Source: Megalonaias nervosa (Eukaryota; Mollusca; Bivalvia; Unionida; Unionidae). Taken from it: a DNA stretch of 64,000 nucleotides. The notes beneath the pieces are model-generated. The model ran no database searches and was not told the DNA's origin. It saw only the letters and a program-made list of their open reading frames with translations. This document shows, one piece after another, positions 1-12,125 of this stretch. Within the stretch, counting starts at the first letter, position 1. Each line of letters opens with the position of its first letter. The stretch covers positions 62,001 through 126,000 of the forward strand of contig JAECUM010001756.1 in the NCBI GenBank assembly GCA_016617855.1. Direction: 5' to 3'. Position numbers and translations under genes: made by a program.

Positions 1-212
1 AGAAGGAAATACCTAAACTAGATTTAAATAAAGAGAGGTGAGTCTAATTTTAAAATGTTATATCTGCTTTTTTCCCAGGGGTGGTGAAAGGGGTTTTACA
101 ATGATTGAGTTTGTAATTTTAAAAAAAAATTTCACCTCACGTATTGTATGTACAATTTTACAAATTTAAGAAAGAGAAATTAATGTATTATTGAAGAGTC
201 TACCTGCTTTGA

Positions 213-831
213 GACTTACCTGTTGTGTCAGTACAACTATTAGGACTTACCTGTTGTGTCAGTACAACTATTAGGACTTACCTGTTGTGTCAGTACAACT
301 ATTAGGACTTACCTGTTGTGTCAGTACAACTATTAGGACTTACCTGTTGTGTCAGTTCCACTATTAGGACTTACCTGTTGTGTCATTATCAGTATTAAGA
401 CTTTCATGTTGTGTCAGTACCACTATTAAGACTTACCTGTTGTGTCAGTATCAGTATTAAGACTTACATGTTGTGTCAGTACAACTATTAAGACTTACCT
501 GTTGTGTCATTATCAGTATTAAGACTTACATGTTGTGTCATTATCAGTATTAAGACTTTCATGTTGTGTCAGTACCACTATTAAGACTTACCTGTTGTTT
601 CAGTATCAGTATTAAGACTTACATGTTGTGTCAGTACCACTGTTAAGACTTACCTGTTGTGTCATTATCAATATTAAGACTTTGATGTTGTGTCAGTACC
701 ACTATTAAGACTTACCTGTTGTGTCATTATCAGTATTAAGACTTACATGTTGTGTCAGTACCACTATTAAGACTTACCTGTTGTGTCATTATCAGTATTA
801 AGACTTAGATGTTGTGTCAGTACCACTATTA
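213..831. repeat. Minisatellite, unit 31 bp
   Basis: About 20 copies of gacttacctgttgtgtcagt acaactattag, with an early block of near-identical units and later more varied ones. One more unit fragment lies beyond the inserted foldback element (1152-1176). Confidence 0.9.
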
Positions 832-1151
832 CAATTGGATTAAAATCAGATCTCTGCTGTTGTACATGAAGATCTGACAGTGACAGCTTAGGGATCATGT
901 TCTGGTGACCTATGTTATTACCATAATTGCTAATTGTATCAAGCAGTCAGATGAAGTCTTATATCTTCAAGTTTGGAGACAGAGCACTGTGGATGAAGAG
1001 CATGAATGTGTACCGAACGATTTGATTCACTTTCAGATTTTTGAAAGCTGCATTTCCATTGGCTAATTCAAAAGTCACCAGAACATGACCCATCAGCAGT
1101 TGTTGTCAGATCTTCACATAGGACTGTGGAGATCTGATTTTGATCAGATTG
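832..1151. mobile_element. Foldback element inserted in a minisatellite
   Basis: 320 bases. The left arm begins caattggattaaaatcagat and the right end, reverse-complemented, begins caatctgatcaaaatcagat. The arms continue as imperfect complements for about 80 bases (gatcatgttctggtgacc versus gtcaccagaacatgaccc) around a loop of about 140 bases. Both flanks are the 31-bp minisatellite sequence (cactattaagac...), so it interrupted that array. Confidence 0.7.
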
Positions 1152-1253
1152 TCACTATTAAGACCTACATGTTGTCAAACAACTTTTAACAACTTCTTTC
1201 CTTCCAAGGGTTGCTCAGTTTTCACAAGAAGTATCACTTTACTCTGAAGGAGA

Positions 1254-1925
1254 GTGTGTACAAGAGAATAGTATTTGCATAAAAGAGGATAGTATTTGTG
1301 TACAAGAGAATAGTATTTGTGTAGAAGAGGATAGTATTTTAGTAAAAGAGTTTTTGTAAAAGAGGATAGTATCTTTGCAAAACAAGATGGTATTTTTGTA
1401 AAAGAGGGTAGTATTTGTGTAAAAGAGTTTTGTTTAAAAGAGGATCATATCTTTGTAAAAGAGGATGGTATCTGTGTAAAAGAAGATAGTATCTGTGTAA
1501 AAGAGGATATTATCTGTGTAAAAGAGGATATTATCTGTGTAAAAGAGGATACTGTTTGTGTAAAAGTTTTGTGTAAATGAGGATAGGATCTTTGTAAAAG
1601 AGGATAGTATTTGTGTAAAAGTGGATGGTATCTATGTAAAAGAGGATAGTATCTGTGTAAAAGAGGTTAGTATGTGTGTAAAAGAAGATGGTATTTGTGT
1701 AAAAGAGGATAGTATTTGTGTAAAAGAGGATACTATTTGTGCAAAAGAGTTTGGTGTAAAAGAAGATAGGATCTTTGTAAAAGAGGACAGTAATCATGTA
1801 AAAGAGGATAGGATCTGTGTAAAGGGATAGTATCTGTGTAAAATAAGATAGTATTTGTGTAAAATAAGATGGTATTAGTGTAAAAGAGAATAGTATATGT
1901 GTAAAAGAGGATACGATTTGTGATG
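1254..1925. repeat. Minisatellite, unit about 21 bp
   Basis: Repeats of gtaaaagaggatagtatctg t with indels. The unit is a multiple of three and poor in stops, so long spurious open frames arise on both strands. Confidence 0.88.
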
Positions 1926-2412
1926 CCAAGAAAGTGTTACTATTGACTTGTGAATTCATGATAAGTCTTGCTTTTTGTTAAACATTATGTCCAGGAAATC
2001 ATAAAATTCTTGATATTGAGCTTTAGCTGTAGATTTTGTTTTGACCAGTCACAAATGATGCTAGTTTTGAAAGTTCATTTCTAATTGGCTGATAGTGAAA
2101 ACTCAATATCAGACGTGAACTCTGAGTTTTAGGATATCCATGCATGGCTAGTTGACATTATTCCCAGAGGAACCGTTTTCTTGATCTAGAGTGTCAAGAT
2201 CTCTTGTTCTTACAAGTCTTACAGCCTTTCTTCCAAATAAAAGTATCCAGAAGTTAACATAAAAATTACTTCTAAAATTTACAGTCAAAACATTCAATGC
2301 AGCAATTGAAAGTCCATCATTTGCATGACAGTTTCATAACTTAATTTTCCTCAAAAGTTGAAAACATTTGGTTCAAATGGTATATGTATTTACTGATATC
2401 ATTTCATTCTAG
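1926..2412 (+). other. Intron sequence between minisatellite and first visible exon
   Basis: AT-rich unique sequence ending in the acceptor at 2411-2412. I see no gene in it. Confidence 0.5.
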
Positions 2413-2593
2413 ATTTGAGGAGACCCATTTTCAACTCCCAGCTGATGTACCTGAAGGGGTCCTTATCCTTGATAGAGCAGAGAAGAAGAAAAGGGAGGAG
2501 CTACCTAAAACCTTTCAGATCAGTGTGCAAACTGGACCAAAGGATGAGATGGTCGCTATGGCAACCATTAAGATGGAGGATCTATATAAAGAG
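2413..2593 (+). CDS. Host gene coding exon 1 of those in the window (internal exon, unknown family)
   Basis: The exon is bounded by acceptor ttcattctag at 2403-2412 and donor GTTGGG at 2594. It begins with the last base of a split codon and ends in phase 0, which matches the exon at 4901. It encodes 60 whole residues (FEETHFQLPADVPEG... to ...MEDLYKE), with a basic KKKREE patch. The composition is coding-like and contrasts with the CA microsatellite and minisatellites around it. The donor is weaker than the others. Upstream exons and the start codon lie left of the window or are too short for me to see, so this is not the N-terminus. The strict phase agreement through all ten exons is the main support. 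I do not recognise a domain. Confidence 0.75.
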
Positions 2594-2640
2594 GTTGGGG
2601 TTTATTCAGTGAATAGATGAGGATACAAGAGCGTGCGCAT

Positions 2641-2757
<117 letters not shown>

Positions 2758-3196
2758 TGGAACATTGTCATATCATTATGAAGAATTTATAGCTTGAGAA
2801 ATTTTGCACAAGAAGTGAAACACATAAGTAAAAGTTGTTATATCTTTTCAAACAAAATATGGAAGAACTTATTCATATCAAACTCTAATTTAAGTAAATC
2901 TTCAGATACAGTATAAGACTAATTTAAGTTCATGAGTATATGAACTCTGTATTTGTTAGGTTTTCATGAAATTCCATTTCCACTGTATAAATATGCTGAA
3001 TTGGTAGAGAATGAAGTCCTGTGCAGAGAGTTATTCCTTAGTTTTAACTTTTAAACATAGTTCATTGCATTAAACTGTTTAAATATGTGACATTTGAACA
3101 AATTCTGTTACTATATTTGGAACAATATCTTAGATACAAATATTTTCATGAGATTGTAGAGTCATGTGATAGGTTCATGCAAGATATCTTCCATGA

Positions 3197-4112
3197 TATG
3201 ACCAGGGGCCAGCTATATATTCCATGATAAATCCAGGGGGTCAGCCATGTATTAAATGATAAACCCAGGAAGACAGCTATGTAGTCCATGATAAACTTAA
3301 GAAGACAGCTATGTAGTCCATGATAAACCTAAGACAGCTATGTAGTCCATGATAAACAGCTCCATGATAAACCCAAGAAGACAGCTGTATAGTCCATGAT
3401 CTACTCAGGAAGACAGCTATGTTGTCCATGATAAGCCTAAGAAGACAGCTTTGTAGTCCATGATAAATCCAGGAAGACAGCTATGTAGTCCATGATAAAC
3501 CCTGCAAGACAGCTATGCTGTCCATGATAAATCCAACAAGACAGCTATGTAGTCCTTGATAAATCCAACAAGACAGCTATGTAGTCCTTGTTAAACCCAG
3601 GAAGACAGCTATGCAGTCCATGATAAATCCAGGAAGACAGCTGTGCAGTCCATGATAAATCCAGGAAGACAGCTATGTAGTCCATGATAAACCCAGGAAG
3701 ACAGCTATGTAGTCTTTGATAAACCCAGGAAGACAGCTATGCAGTCCATGATAAATCCAGGAAGACAGCTATGTAGTCCATGATAAATCTAGGAAGACAG
3801 CTATGTAGTCCATGATAAATCCAACAAGACAAGCTATGTAGTTCTTGATAAACCCAGTAATATACCTATGTAGTCCTTGATAAACCCAGTAATATACCTA
3901 TGTAGTCCTTGATAAACTCATGAAGACAGCTATGCAGTCCATGATAAATCCAACAAGACAGCTATGTAGTCCATGATAGACACAAGAAGACAGCTATGCA
4001 GTCCTTGATAAACCCAAGAAAACAGCTATGCAGTCCATGATCAATCCAACAAGACAGCTATATAGTCCTTGATAAACCCAGGAAGACAGCTATGTAGTCC
4101 TTGATAAAGCCA
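3197..4112. repeat. Minisatellite, unit about 32 bp
   Basis: About 28 copies of aagacagctatgtagtccat gataaatccagg, with variants (cagtcc, ccttgat). It ends about 190 bases before the SINE at 4303. Confidence 0.9.
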
Positions 4113-4302
4113 TTGATGCAGATGTTTCACAGAAAGGTTATTTTACTCATGAAATCTTCATACGTTCTTTAACAATACTGTCACTGTTGTTGTCAAATAT
4201 TGTCATTACATGTCCGAGTAATTTTTTATAAATCAGAATTGTTTTTTTGTGTGAAGAAACATATAATCATCTTGAGGAATGTCACATTTTTCACAATAAG
4301 TA

Positions 4303-4495
4303 CCAGGAGCAGAGGTAGCTCATTTGGTCAAGCAATATATTCATAATGCAAGGGTTCAATACCCACCCAGGATAGCCTGGGACAGCTGCTTTGGCATGTC
4401 CTTGGGAAATGTATTTAACTCCCATTTCCTCAGTATGATAGCCAGTAAGGTATTAAAAGTGCAGTTAAAACCAACTAAACCAAAAGAGCAAAACA
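4303..4495 (+). mobile_element. tRNA-derived SINE, plus strand
   Basis: The head contains an RNA polymerase III box A (TAGCTCATTTGG at 4316-4327) and box B (GGGTTCAATACCC at 4352-4364), spaced as in a tRNA. The body includes cccatttcctcagtatgata and gccagtaaggtattaaaagt. The same body occurs, reverse-complemented, at 51670-51838, so this is a repeated family and not a tRNA gene. Confidence 0.75.
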
Positions 4496-4900
4496 TAATG
4501 CACCTTTACATGTCGATGCAATCCTTGAGACAACTGACGTTTTTCACTTTTTCTGTCAAAAACTTTATTTTTTATTGAGACTGTCACTTCCTTTATAAAA
4601 GGACCTTTTCCCATGGATGCAAAGTTTGATCTTGATTTTAATGAAAGCTTTTCCTTGTGAAAATGCACGTATTGAAAACGTGAATGGCCATTGGTACATA
4701 TATTTCCCTTAAAAATGAGACAGGTGCCATAATAATTGTTGATAGATGAAGGATGAAAAGTCCTATCATTGGGATCAGAATTTCTGAGGAGGATGAACCC
4801 AGCAAGGCCGTATCCCTGCTCATAGAGAAAAAACCCTCGGGTGGGATTTCGTTATTTCACTTTCATTCTTATGCTAGATCTTTGTTTTTGCTTTCATCAG

Positions 4901-5198
4901 GATCTCAAAACAATCTACCTACCAGAGCCTCATGGTGATGATAATGTTCCAGAGATTCCAGGTGACATAGAGACAGACTCCATGTCAGATGACGACATTG
5001 AGATATTTCTCCCCAATGAAGGAGATGCAAAGGCATTTGCAGTCCCAGATGATCTATTACAGGATGTTAAACCCTTGTCATTTCCACTATATTCCATACA
5101 TTCTGGGGCTGGCAGTGTTCACAAGCCATGTGGCATTCTGCCCCTTGTGTTCTTCTATGGCAAACGAGCAAGGCCAAGGTCCTATAATAGGCAAGTTG
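4901..5198 (+). CDS. Host gene coding exon 2 (acidic segment followed by a basic FYGKRARPRSY stretch)
   Basis: Acceptor tttcatcag|g at 4892-4900 and a strong donor GTAAGT at 5199. The exon starts in phase 0 and ends with one base of a Gly codon that exon 3 completes. It encodes 99 whole residues (about 62-160 of the assembled partial protein). The first half is very acidic (IETDSMSDDDIEIFLPNEGD) and looks disordered. The second half (GILPLVFFYGKRARPRSY) looks folded, perhaps a beta-rich edge. No known catalytic motif is visible. The coding signal is clear; the function is unknown. Confidence 0.85.
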
Positions 5199-5907
5199 GT
5201 AAGTACATGAAAAGATTTTTTTTTGGTCAAAGTTAATGAAAAAGGACTAAATATGGTAATGTTTCAGTAATAAGTATGACTTACATCTATTAGATAGGAT
5301 ATACCATCTTCTATTTGCAAAGTAAAAACTTGTGGATGCTAAGTTTTGTGCTACTAAAGAGCATTGTTAGTTTATACAAGGTTTATAGTTGGTAATGTGC
5401 CACCATTTTTCTTCTTAGACTGGTTCTATAGATATTAATGACTCCCTTACTTTTGAACTTCATTATGAACTGAATGAGAATTTAAGAATCAGTCTGTGAC
5501 AAAGCAAAATTGGGAAGGGATGATCAGTGTAAAACTCATACAGACTGTCAAATACTAGTTTTAGTTAATAGCACTAAACTTTAGCATCCATATGCTTTTA
5601 TCTTGTGAAAAGGAAATGGTTACCCATTTCATTAATGTATGTCTTGTTTTTTACTCCAACACTGCCATATGAATTAAATATATGCAGAAAAAATGCCAGG
5701 ATTAACTGACCATAGATGTACTAAGGAAGATTGTTTTCAGACTAAATTGTGTAAATCTAAATTTGTGGTTTTATATGTATTCTAAGTATGAATATTGCTG
5801 CTCGGCAGTATATGTATGAGTATACAAGGTCAAGGATATTTTTTTGTATCATGAAGAGTAAACATCGTAAACAGCACTAATATCAGTAATGACCCCTTTT
5901 ATTTCAG
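5199..5907 (+). other. Intron between exons 2 and 3
   Basis: AT-rich, starting GTAAGT and ending TTTCAG. No repeat or gene is seen. Confidence 0.6.
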
Positions 5908-6164
5908 GTACATATGGAGTTACAGAACTTGTGTTTGACCTTACCGGCATTAATCTGAATGTAACCTCTAAAGAAGCTCTTCACAAAGAGAAATATGACA
6001 GAGCCTCATCATCACTACGATTTACACCAGAGATGAGAGAGGTGGCATTGTCAGCCATCGTTTTTTCTCCAGAACCATCAAGACCAACATCAACTCCTGA
6101 GGAACTACTCTCGCCAGAGAAACCAAAGACTCCCATCCGTAGCCCCTCACCAGTAAAGAAAGAG
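5908..6164 (+). CDS. Host gene coding exon 3 (ends in a Ser/Pro-rich linker)
   Basis: Acceptor ttttatttcag|g ends at 5907; donor GTCAGT at 6165. The first two bases complete the Gly codon from exon 2, and the exon ends in phase 0. About 85 residues (162-246) follow. The first part, TYGVTELVFDLTGINLNV, looks like beta structure and may finish the fold begun in exon 2. Residues after about 205 form a low-complexity linker rich in Pro, Ser and Lys (SPEPSRPTSTPEELLSPEKP), with several SP and TP sites that could be phosphorylated by proline-directed kinases (inference). No paralogue is recognised. Confidence 0.85.
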
Positions 6165-6479
6165 GTCAGTACAGTCTGGACTTGAAAATTAAAACTTAAA
6201 CTGTAATGAAGAGTTTTCAAAATGCCTTATAAAAGAGAGAAAACCCTTCTTTTGCTAGTATACTGTAAGTTATTTAGGTTGTAGAGGATGCTACCAATAC
6301 AAATTAAAGTTTGAACTTCATTCTGATTGGTTCCAGATTGGTAAATATTGTTGCCTTATGATTGTATTTTCTGTACTTAGTTCTGTTCATTCAAAATCTA
6401 AATTTTTAGCTCTACTGGTCATGGACCAGAAGAGTTTATTAGATAGAGTTTATTTTGTCCATCGTGTATCCATCAACAA

Positions 6480-6780
6480 ATTTGTTATCACTAGTCCTCT
6501 TTAACTACTTGGAGGGTTGCCATGAAACTTGACCCACACATTCATCCCATGGTCTAGTTGGTCCTAAATGAATATGGTGCTGCTTGGACATTCAGTATGG
6601 CCACTACAGCAACCATGTTGAAAATCTTGTTATTCCTACTCCTCTTGAATGGATGGTCATATCAATGTGGAGTTTTAGTTAAAAGTCTTCTCATGATGCC
6701 TTGTTGGTCGTCAGTGAAAATGCTGCTGATCTGGCATCCAATATGGCTGCCTTGGCAGTCAGCTTGAAAATATTGTTATT
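6480..6780 (-). repeat. Dispersed repeat of about 150-bp monomers (inverted relative to 44.15-44.8 kb)
   Basis: Its reverse complement contains gccatattggatgccagatc, gaccatccattcaagaggag, aataacaagattttcaacat and tcatttaggaccaactagac. Each has a close match in the repeat at 44150-44800. About two monomers are present. Confidence 0.65.
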
Positions 6781-7891
6781 ATGTACTCATTTTTGTCTCT
6801 GTTAACTTTACATTGTCAGAATCATGCAATATTTTACAATATTGCACACCTTCATATTCCACTCATGTGCACGACACGTGTGCTCAATAGTGTATTAGGA
6901 ACTACTTTGTAAACAAATCACTTACACTCATATAGTAGACGCTTTACATTTGGTTGATGAAAAAATTTTCTGAATGAACTAAAGCAGATGTTTCGTGGAC
7001 TGCCACATACCAGCTGCTTTGCAATATTCTGCGTTAACTTTTTTATACAGTGTTTCGGATTTAGGCTAGTGATAGATGCCAGACAGGTCAAAAAATTGCT
7101 GGGTCCCTACAAATAACTTGCATGTGACAAGGCATAAATGTGTCTTCTTTAGCTGGTAATAAGAATGGCCAAAAATATACTTACAGTTTTACATCCTGAA
7201 TTTCCTCAAAATGTACTTTCTTAGTTCTGCAACTCCAAATTACATGAGCCATGTCATGGGTTCTAAAGATTGATTACACATTTTGAAATTGTACTGTAAT
7301 TTTGACTACATTCCAAGTGCAATTAAATTTTTATTACTGCATTCAAAATGAAAAAAACATTACATTCCATAGTGTCTTTTTGACAATTGCAATTGAGAGA
7401 CTTCATATTTTTCCCACATTATGATTCCAAACATTTAATGACAGAACAGAAACACACTTGCAGATGTCAACACGCTGCTCTCTCACTGCTGAAATCAGAT
7501 GTACTTCATGTAGAATTGACACAGATAAATCCAGTCATTATCACGAAATTTAGTAGAATCAACAAAAATACCAAAATCTATTCATTCCAGACTAAATGGA
7601 AAAGTCGTTGAAATGTGCATTAATTCACAATGTGACTCCAAATTTCAATTTTAAATAGACCAAAATGCCATTTTCTTTCGAAAGCGATGTCTAGTGCACA
7701 ACTAAGTTCAAATTTATCTGGGCAGAGTTATGTGTACATTAATAATGTTGTTGTTGCGTACTGATGAATCTGCACTTGTGTATTTAGTTTGGAATACAGC
7801 TTAAATTCAGTTACTTTGTTTCTTGTAGTGTATTTTTGTTTATATAATTAGGCCTTAGTTAGAATAAGAAAATGACCATATAATAAAAAGG
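6781..7891 (+). other. Intron sequence without a recognised feature
   Basis: AT-rich sequence of about 1.1 kb in the intron between exons 3 and 4. I see no coding signal. Confidence 0.45.
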
Positions 7892-8012
7892 TTACTACAT
7901 TTGTATGGGAAAATATGAACTAGTTTTGTCGGATGGATATACTGCATTCCCATGGTCATGCAGTATATCCATCCGTAAAACTTGTTCATATTTTCCCATA
8001 CAAATGCAGTAA
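7892..8012. repeat. Near-perfect inverted repeat (hairpin)
   Basis: Arms 7892-7946 and 7959-8012 are complementary except for two mismatches and one small indel-mismatch, separated by 12 bases (ttcccatggtca). This gives a stem of about 54 bp. It may be a small foldback MITE or encode a hairpin RNA. Confidence 0.85.
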
Positions 8013-8052
8013 ACTATAATTATTGCACCTGAAAAGAAAGTCATATTGACTT

Positions 8053-8462
8053 ATTTGCATTCACTTGTTCATTCTATGGCTGTTGATTATTTGGATTATG
8101 ATGCTCATTCTGTGGACATCGATTACTTGGATTCACATGCTCATTCTATGGATGTTGATTACTTGGATTCACATGCTCATTCTGTGGACATTGATCATTT
8201 GGATTACCATGCTCATTCTGTGGACATTGAGTCGACATTGATTATTACTTGGATTCACATGCTCATGATGGTGATTGCTTGGATTGACATGCTGATTCTA
8301 TGGATGTTGATTACTTGGATTCACATGCTCATTCTATAGATGCTGATTACTTGGATTCACATGCTCTTTCTTTGGATGTTGATTCCTTGGATTCACTTGC
8401 TTATTCAGTGAATGTTGATTACTTGGATTCACATGCTCTTTCTAAGGATGTTGATTACTTGC
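8053..8462. repeat. Minisatellite, unit 36 bp
   Basis: About 11 copies of gattacttggattcacatgc tcattctatggatgtt. The unit is divisible by three, giving an apparent 12-residue peptide repeat (DYLDSHAHSMDV) on the plus strand. The frame is broken at about 8235 and the array lies inside an intron. Confidence 0.88.
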
Positions 8463-8731
8463 TTTAATCTCTTAGTGTCATTTGATTTTGGTGATTAATA
8501 AAATTCCATTTGACTAGTTTTCTTGAAGGACTTGATACTTACCATAAATAATATTCTAAACTTTGAATCCCTTGATTTCCCAATGTTAATTTTGAGAACT
8601 TTGTATAATAATGTCAGGAAGGATATATATGCAGATGAAATAAACCAGATATTTTTATCTACCAATGAGGAGACTTTAGCTCATAGGTAAAATCATTAGT
8701 TTAGTCAGATTCACAAATGAATCATAGTAAG

Positions 8732-8936
8732 TACAGCATTACCTCATTATAACACTCACCATTATAACACTGTCTATGGGAGCCAGAGTATAACACACAA
8801 CAGTGAGACCACTTTATAATGAAGTAGATGATGCATGTAACTTTTCTAAAGAATAATGAAATGGGATCCATGACAATGTTTACGTTATGACAGGAACCGT
8901 GTTATAATGAAAGGCCTAATAGCAAGGGATGCTGTA
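8732..8936. mobile_element. pogo/Tigger-like MITE remnant
   Basis: 205 bases framed by TACAGCATTACCTCATTATA and, inverted, TACAGCATCCCTTGCTATTA ... TCATTATAAC, with TA at both ends. The motifs cattataacac and gttataatgaaa resemble the terminal repeats of Tc1/mariner-related (pogo/Tigger) MITEs. Confidence 0.55.
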
Positions 8937-9019
8937 TTATGATTTTTGGATCATATTGCAATGCAAAGCTTTTGTGGACCACATAAAATATATTCTTTAT
9001 TTTTCTCTGTTTCCTGCAG

Positions 9020-9099
9020 GAAATGGTCCCTAAGTTAGAGTATGACAAAATTGTTGAAAAACACAGTCAGGAGCTGCATATGATTCAGGCAGAATATGA
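9020..9099 (+). CDS. Host gene coding exon 4 (start of coiled coil)
   Basis: A short 80-base exon with a strong acceptor (tttcctgcag|g) and donor GTAAGT at 9100. Phase 0 in, phase 2 out. It encodes 26 whole residues ending in SQELHMIQAEYE. The last Glu codon is split and completed by exon 5 as EYE|KRLQQLQ. The heptad pattern continues through the junction without a break, which independently supports both exons and their frames. Confidence 0.82.
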
Positions 9100-11099
9100 G
9101 TAAGTATATTAACTGACCATGTTAACTAAAATAAGTACACTCAATCTTATGGATGTCCCCAGCCCTCTTTTTTTGAAATTTTCAGGCAATTGGCATAATT
9201 TCCTTTAAAAATGTTTTATTTGTCTGGTTTGAGGAAAAATATTTGGTGGAATGTATGTTTTTATTTGCTGATGACTTCACGTTTTCTTTCTTTCAATTTA
9301 ATATATACTGTATATAAAGCATCTACAGTCCTCCAGCTTGAGTATTGTGATTATAGTCAGCTTCTAACAGACCCAGGCCAAATATAGAAAAAAATGACAG
9401 TGCCAAGTTTGACAAGTCACCAATGTTCAGAGACTTTTGAGTGTCCTTTATGTTGTGTAAATGAGAACACTTGTCTCATAATGTATTTGTTATCAGATAC
9501 ACACAAGATTTTGTTCTTATTGTACTGTTCTCCTAAAACCTGCCATAGAATTACTTGAAAATTTGGAAGCAGCTGAATATCTTATATTGGGAAGTAAATG
9601 TTATTTTGATCTATTCTTTTTTCTTGCATTAAAATTTAAAAAAAAATTAAACTGATGATGAAATATCTTTGAAAAAATGTAAACTTTGTCATTTGATATT
9701 TAATGAAGATCTGAAATGTACCTCACTACGATGTTGCAACCATGACTGACATTTGGATCGGTCAGAGTTGTGAAAAATCGCATATCTTGCAATGGAGGAA
9801 CAATGTTACAGTTCAAGTTGTCTCTTTTCTTACATGGCTATTCAAAATGGCTGCCTTTTTTAGGACACACTTAAGTTATTTAGAGGACATTTAAATTAAT
9901 TTTTGTAATGTCTTGCTTTTAGTTTTAGCTGATATAAACTAAATCTGACTCTTCAGTCTGTACTAATATTTTTGTATTGTTATACATATGAGAGAAGGTG
10001 ATTAAAAAAATCCCTCCCAGCTATGAATCACACGTGGATGCTACTTTGATAAATATAGGATTACTTTAGTATTTTGCTAAGGACGGAGGTAGGGCATACT
10101 AATATTAGTATTGCTGTGTACTATTATGACTAACCCTTAGTATCTTGCTGAGGAAGGCAGGAGGGGATACTAATATTAGTACATGTATTATCATACTATG
10201 TACCATAATTATGACTAACCCTTTGGTTTACTTATGGCCACAGCTCATATTTTATTTGTGCTTATAGATTTTTTAAGACTTTTCTCTACTATTAGAAAAT
10301 TGTGTTCTTTCTTTTTCATTTTCTTCACAAACACTAATTATATTGCCCCTTTCCAATGGGACTGAGTGCTGTTTGCAAGGTGTTAAAAACGGTATGAAGG
10401 AAGAATGAATTTAAAATGAATTTTCTAACGTCTCTGCAATCTTTATTATGTCAGATCAGAATCCAGACTATAACTAGTGTGAAAGGTAACAGGGATGGAA
10501 TGAAGCTTTACCGTTTTATCAGTAAACTCCTGAAGATGAAATTTCTCAACAAATTTTGACTTTTAGAATGAATTATGATATTGATCATCAGTCTTAGAGA
10601 AGATTGAGGTTGGTACATTTCAGCTGTGGTGTACATTTCAAGTTTAGAGATTGGCCTTGGCATCAGTTTCATGCCCTCTGTTATACTGATGTTCAGATGT
10701 CCCTTGTATTACATACCCCTTTAATGCTACATGTTTGATCTGGCATGCAATACAAGTGTTCATTCTGTAACTCCATATCACAGACTAAGATTTGAACAAC
10801 TTAGGTGTCTCCTTTGATGACATATCATTGATGTTTTTAGATGCAGTGAATCAAACTTCCTCTAAATAAACCCTAATTCATTTTGAATTTCATTCATACA
10901 GTGAAGCTAACAATATAATAAATACAAAACCATATTCCTGTTTTCTTCTAAGTCGGGGGTGGGGTGGGGTTTACTTGTTTAATTTGGCTTATAAATAAAC
11001 CTTGGCCAGACATCCTTGTCTCCTATGCCATATAAAACTTTTTCTTTCCATTGGCTTAAAAAAAACACATGTCCAGTATTGTGCATGTATCATCTACTT
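9100..11099 (+). other. Intron sequence, mostly unique
   Basis: AT-rich, with an imperfect direct duplication of about 75 bases at 10063-10220 (catactaatattagtattgc / gatactaatattagtacatg). No gene is seen. Confidence 0.45.
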
Positions 11100-11400
11100 T
11101 TCTAGTCTGTTCGTGTCTGTAAATGTTTGGGCTTTTATATGATATGTCTATTTATTATGTAATGGTGGACTGAAATATGTCATGTGCTGTCAGATTTGTA
11201 TAAGGCCATGATTGGTACATGCCTTTTGCACTGTATATTGCTCAGATGTTGCTTGCATAATATAAGGCAGAGACATATGTGATGTAAATCTTGCAATATT
11301 TTCTGATGGGCAATGCACACACAACTATGAGCTGCAATTTTGAGGGCCTCAGGGTAGATTAGTTCTTCAGCTAATTGTGTTACCCTCTTTAAATAAAGTA

Positions 11401-11443
<43 letters not shown>
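11100..11443 (+). mobile_element. 3' UTR and tail of a second LINE-like insertion
   Basis: About 340 bases end in gaGGGCCTCAGG, a short spacer, TGTTACCCTCTTTAAATAAAG, then a pure ATT tail (11402-11443). The layout matches the 3' end of CR1/L2-like elements. No ORF part is left, so the upstream boundary is a guess. Confidence 0.45.
11402..11443. repeat. (ATT)n microsatellite, LINE tail
   Basis: A pure TTA/ATT run that follows AATAAAG; it is best read as the 3' tail of a LINE insertion. Confidence 0.9.
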
Positions 11444-11444
<1 letters not shown>

Positions 11445-12125
11445 ATCTGTTGGTGCTTCATGGGTTGGCACATCAGGCTTTGTAAATAAATCCGTGAAAT
11501 TATAGAAAACAAATAAAATATTCAGTTTAGACACTTATCTGCAGGTACATTCTATCACTGATGTTTTTTTAGTTGGTGATCCGCACATTCTTTACAAGGA
11601 AATAAGAGTTACATTTTTTTCCATTAGGTCAGTGGTCGTTTAGAGTACAAATACTTTATGCTCTGCAAAGAGTCCATCAGATTTGAGAGATCAATAGAAA
11701 TGCATCAATTGCATATATGCAAAAATTTGGTCCTAATTTACATAAAATATCATCCTTTATACAACATTAAAAGATTCTGCTGTACTGGAAAAATTTTAAA
11801 CATCCCTTTGAATGGAGATTTATTTACTCCAAATTAGATACCTCTGGCTTAAAAAGCTATTTACCCAAATTTATATGCATTTGACCTTCAAAGCTTTTTA
11901 CCCTAATTTACATACATCTGACTTTTAAATCTCTTTAATTCATAAATAGTAAAATTGGGTATAATGACATCCAATGTGTCAGTGCATTTATTGATCCCAA
12001 AAGATTGTTCTTGTGTGGGTGGATGAATGATTTAAGTGCAAGTGCATCCACACTTCAGGTGTGAAAGGCTATTGTATTCAAGTTCTATCAAGGGGAGATA
12101 ATTAGTCATATGTGCCTGCCTGCAG

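Noticed and set aside
213..831. Regular 31-bp repeats resembling a CRISPR array
   Set aside because: Units are contiguous with no unique spacers, several other arrays of different period occur nearby, and the genome is eukaryotic.
1531..1959. Long open frames on both strands (142 and 69 residues)
   Set aside because: They are products of the 21-bp minisatellite, whose unit is divisible by three; composition is repeat-driven on both strands.
4316..4364. A and B boxes read as a functional tRNA gene
   Set aside because: The flanking arms do not fold as an acceptor stem, and the downstream body recurs elsewhere in the window, so it is a SINE. The same applies to 49957-50019 and 62345-62402.
8046..8339. 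97-residue frame with DYLDSHAHSMDV repeats
   Set aside because: It is the 36-bp intronic minisatellite in translation; the frame breaks inside the array and no splice sites frame it.
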